A stretch of 10,853 nt of DNA from Pseudomonadota bacterium (GTDB lineage: Bacteria > Pseudomonadota > Alphaproteobacteria > Sphingomonadales > Sphingomonadaceae), in assembly GCA_023423775.1 (NCBI GenBank), contig JAFAEZ010000183.1, positions 1-10,853 of the forward strand, written 5' to 3'. Shown here piece by piece: positions 9,298 through 10,853 of the stretch (positions within the stretch are counted from its first letter, which is position 1; every line of letters begins with the position of its first letter). Made by a program: the position numbers and the translations under genes. A model generated the notes under the pieces. The model was not told the DNA's origin. It made no database searches and saw nothing but the letters and a program-made list of their open reading frames with translations.

Positions 9298-9741
9298 ATG
9301 GACGGAAAGCTCATGGGCGGCTGCGCATGCGGCGCCATACGCTATGCGCTGGCGAGCGCTCCCTTCGACGCCGGCTGGTGCCATTGCCGCATCTGCCAGC
9401 TCAATTCGGGTGCGCCGGCCATGGCCTTTGCCAGCGTGAAGTCCGGCGACCTCGTGTTCGTCGAAGGCCAGGACCAAGTCCGGAGCTTTCCGTCATCGAG
9501 CTTCGGCCACCGGTTGTTCTGCGGCGCCTGCGGCACGCCGATCGCGATGGAGGTCGATCACCAGCCCGAGACGATCGATTTCAGCATCGCCACGTTGGAC
9601 AATCCCGACGCGGTGGCGCCCGGCTTCCATATCTTCTGGGCGAGCCGGATCGGCTGGTTCGATCCCGGCGACGATTTGCCCCGCCATGAGCGCTTCCGTC
9701 CCGACACGCGCGGGCTCGTCGGGACGGAACCGCCGGATTAG
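9298..9741 (+). CDS. GFA-family zinc protein (glutathione-dependent formaldehyde-activating enzyme/CENP-V fold)
   Basis: 147 residues, a single GFA domain. The zinc-binding cysteines are all present: C9 and C11 (GGCACG), C28, C30 and C33 (CHCRIC), and C75 and C78 (CGACG). The family is named after Paracoccus Gfa, proposed to speed S-hydroxymethylglutathione formation, but most members have no proven substrate, and the sequence does not decide. It is cytoplasmic, with no signal or membrane segment. The start is uncertain: ATG 9298 has only TAGG 8 nt upstream, while ATG 9313 (residue 6) has GGA at 9304-9306; both keep the whole domain. A possible plus-strand promoter TTGACG (9262-9267) with CCTAGGCA 16 nt on would put the transcript start nearly at the ATG. 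It is transcribed alone, divergent from secA, and followed by a hairpin-rich element and terminator. The dehydrogenase gene is 4 kb away, so no pathway link is implied. Confidence 0.9.
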   Translation: MDGKLMGGCACGAIRYALASAPFDAGWCHCRICQLNSGAPAMAFASVKSGDLVFVEGQDQVRSFPSSSFGHRLFCGACGTPIAMEVDHQPETIDFSIATLDNPDAVAPGFHIFWASRIGWFDPGDDLPRHERFRPDTRGLVGTEPPD

Positions 9742-9866
9742 ATCCTCCCCGCGCTTTCGCGGGGAGGGAGACCGCACGAAGTGCGGTGGAGGGGCCTCCT
9801 TCACTGACGAAGAGCCCCTCCACATGCGTCGCATGGCCCCCCTCCCCAGCAAATGCTGGGGAGGAT
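9742..9866. repeat. Multi-hairpin intergenic palindromic element
   Basis: A 125-bp element filling the gap between the GFA gene and trxA. The outer arms ATCCTCCCC (9742-9750) and GGGGAGGAT (9858-9866) are complementary. Inside lie, in order: stem 9744-9753/9758-9767 (CCTCCCCGCG, loop CTTT), stem 9771-9777/9781-9787 (ACCGCAC, loop GAA), stem 9787-9795/9814-9822 (TGGAGGGGC, 18-nt loop), stem 9823-9828/9830-9835 (CATGCG), and stem 9841-9851/9854-9864 (CCTCCCCAGCA). The design recalls dispersed palindromic repeats I know from sphingomonad intergenic regions, so it is probably one copy of a genome-wide family; only one copy is in this window. It encodes no protein. Confidence 0.75.
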
Positions 9867-9868
9867 TT
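9841..9868 (+). terminator. Intrinsic terminator of the GFA gene
   Basis: The last hairpin of the repeat element (11 bp, 9841-9851 with 9854-9864) is followed by ATTTTG on the plus strand, giving a usable though short U tract. On the minus strand the same hairpin is followed by GGGGCC, so trxA would need another way to end. Confidence 0.6.
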
Positions 9869-9870
9869 TG

Positions 9871-10191
9871 TCAGAGCTCGCCTTCAAGCCAGCCCTGGAG
9901 CGCGCTCTTGGGCGCGGCGCCGACCTTGGTCGCGGCCGGCTCGCCGTTCTTGAACAGGATCATCGTCGGGATGCCGCGCACGCCATATTTGGCGGGAGCA
10001 TCGGGATTTTCGTCGATATTGAGCTTGGCCACCGTGACCTTTTCGCCCATTTCGTTGCTGATTTCCTCGAGCGCGGGCGCGATCATCCGGCACGGGCCGC
10101 ACCATTCCGCCCAGAAATCGACGAGCACGGGGCCCGATGCGCCCAGCACGTCCTGCTCGAACGAGGCGTCGGTAACGGTCTTGGTAGCCAT
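9871..10191 (-). CDS. trxA: Thioredoxin
   Basis: 106 residues, the usual length of a cytoplasmic thioredoxin, a general protein-disulfide reductant fed by thioredoxin reductase and NADPH. The active site WCGPC is at residues 30-34 (C31, C34). The buried D25, K56 and the cis-proline P75 (GIPT) are in place. Start choice: the frame is open to 10245, but ATG 10189-10191 has a strong CAGGAG (10198-10203) 6 nt upstream and gives the canonical N-terminus MATKTVTD; the upstream extension would overlap the end of addA. addA-trxA order is widespread in alphaproteobacteria. A candidate promoter overlapping the addA stop suggests trxA can be expressed alone. Confidence 0.98.
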   Translation of the reverse strand: MATKTVTDASFEQDVLGASGPVLVDFWAEWCGPCRMIAPALEEISNEMGEKVTVAKLNIDENPDAPAKYGVRGIPTMILFKNGEPAATKVGAAPKSALQGWLEGEL

Positions 10192-10216
10192 TTCAATCTC
10201 CTGAAGTATCCATGTC

Positions 10217-10245
10217 GATGTAGGGTGCGCGTGCGGCCGCCTCAA
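10217..10245 (-). promoter_or_regulatory. Candidate trxA promoter overlapping the addA stop codon
   Basis: Minus strand: TTGAGGCG (10238-10245), 13 nt, CCTACATC (10217-10224). The -10 octamer and the 13-nt spacing are identical to those of the secA promoter. The TTGA contains the addA stop codon TGA. The predicted leader is about 20 nt and carries the Shine-Dalgarno of trxA. Confidence 0.55.
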
Positions 10246-10853
10246 CCTTCGGCGAGCGCCGGGACGGCGCGGAACCGCTGCAGGAGCGCGCCTGGAAGCG
10301 GATGGAGGGTCGGGCCGGACGTATAGAGCAAGGCCGCCTCGACCGGGCGGCCGGGAAAGATGACTTCCAGCACCGCCACATAGGCGGCCATCTGGCGGAG
10401 GTGCGGCACCGGCACCTCCTCGGGCGAAGCCGGCACGGCCCTCCCCGTCTTGAAGTCGACCAGGCGGATGCGCGCGTCGCTTACCAGGAGCCGATCGACC
10501 GTGCCGGTGATCACCGCTCCGTCGGGCGTGACCGCGGCAATCGGCGCCTCGGCCAGCGCGTCCGGACCGAATATCTCGGCATAAGCCGGATCGCCGATGA
10601 TCGCGCAGGCGTCGGCGACGAGACGGCTGCGCAGCGTAGCGTCGGCGACGCCCGCGGACCGTTCGAGCCAGGCATCGGCGAGCGCGGCGCGCGTGTCGGG
10701 CGCGGCCGCGGGAAGCCGCTCGAACAAAGCATGGAGCAGCTTGCCGCGCTCGGAGGCGGCGCGCCTCGCCGGGGTCGGCGGCGGATTGGGGACGTCGTCC
10801 TCCCCCAGCGAGGAAGGGACGAGCGGCCGCGGTGGCCGCGCTTCGATCGGAGC
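10242..10853 (-). CDS. addA: Double-strand break repair helicase-nuclease AddA, C-terminal part (5' end outside the window)
   Basis: The last 203 residues of AddA, the helicase-nuclease subunit that works with AddB in recombination repair of DNA double-strand breaks, the alphaproteobacterial counterpart of RecBCD. The frame enters from the right edge with no start. The fragment holds the PD-(D/E)XK nuclease domain: H41 in RGKLLHALFERLP, D120 in GTVDRLL, D133 and K135 in LVDFKTGR, then Q154 and Y158 (HLRQMAAYVAVL), all counted from the edge. A proline-rich linker precedes it (VPNPPPTP). A TTG at 10725-10727 could be mistaken for a start, but the family sequence clearly continues upstream to the edge. 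trxA follows after a 50-nt gap. By synteny addB should lie upstream, outside the window. Confidence 0.93.
   Translation of the reverse strand, partial: APIEARPPRPLVPSSLGEDDVPNPPPTPARRAASERGKLLHALFERLPAAAPDTRAALADAWLERSAGVADATLRSRLVADACAIIGDPAYAEIFGPDALAEAPIAAVTPDGAVITGTVDRLLVSDARIRLVDFKTGRAVPASPEEVPVPHLRQMAAYVAVLEVIFPGRPVEAALLYTSGPTLHPLPGALLQRFRAVPALAEG

Noticed and set aside
10192..10245. Longer thioredoxin from ATG 10245
   Set aside because: The 18 added residues do not occur in thioredoxins, and a strong Shine-Dalgarno sits before ATG 10191.

Overview
The window is GC-rich and reads as chromosomal DNA of an alphaproteobacterium, most likely a sphingomonad (Sphingomonas or a close relative). 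The evidence is the addA-trxA gene order, a 911-residue SecA with the C-terminal zinc tail, an EcfG-type stress promoter, sigma-73-like promoters of the Caulobacter type (TTGAC ... CTANAWC), and a multi-hairpin intergenic element of a kind I recall as common in sphingomonads. The genus is an inference; no rRNA is present. No phage, transposon, CRISPR or defence genes are seen.

Left part (1-3700). A minus-strand pair encodes a c-di-GMP signalling protein (degenerate receiver, PAS-like, degenerate GGDEF, intact EAL) and, 2 nt downstream, an exported protein of unknown function that runs off the left edge. Divergent to it lies nadK (NAD kinase), followed by a tRNA-Asn(GTT) with its own promoter and a strong bidirectional terminator.

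Middle (3731-6414). A small stress-like cluster: a minus-strand operon of a zinc-dependent, formaldehyde-dehydrogenase-like alcohol dehydrogenase and a small membrane protein, divergent from a membrane-anchored hemerythrin-like protein. The hemerythrin gene has a near-consensus EcfG promoter (GGAAC-N17-GGTT), so the general stress response probably controls it. A bidirectional terminator separates it from the convergent secA.

Right part (6419-10853). secA (minus) has a promoter whose -35 shares a palindrome with the upstream region of a divergent GFA-family zinc protein. After the GFA gene comes a 125-bp element of stacked hairpins that ends in a plus-strand terminator. Then come trxA and the 3' end of addA, both minus. 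trxA has its own candidate promoter overlapping the addA stop codon, with the same -10 octamer and the same spacing as the secA promoter.

Most of the window is ordinary core genome. The most interesting points are the EcfG-driven hemerythrin next to the dehydrogenase and membrane protein, the domain decay of the c-di-GMP protein, and the multi-hairpin repeat. I do not see a wholly new system. No stretch of more than 300 bases lacks a gene; the largest gap is 5514-5757.
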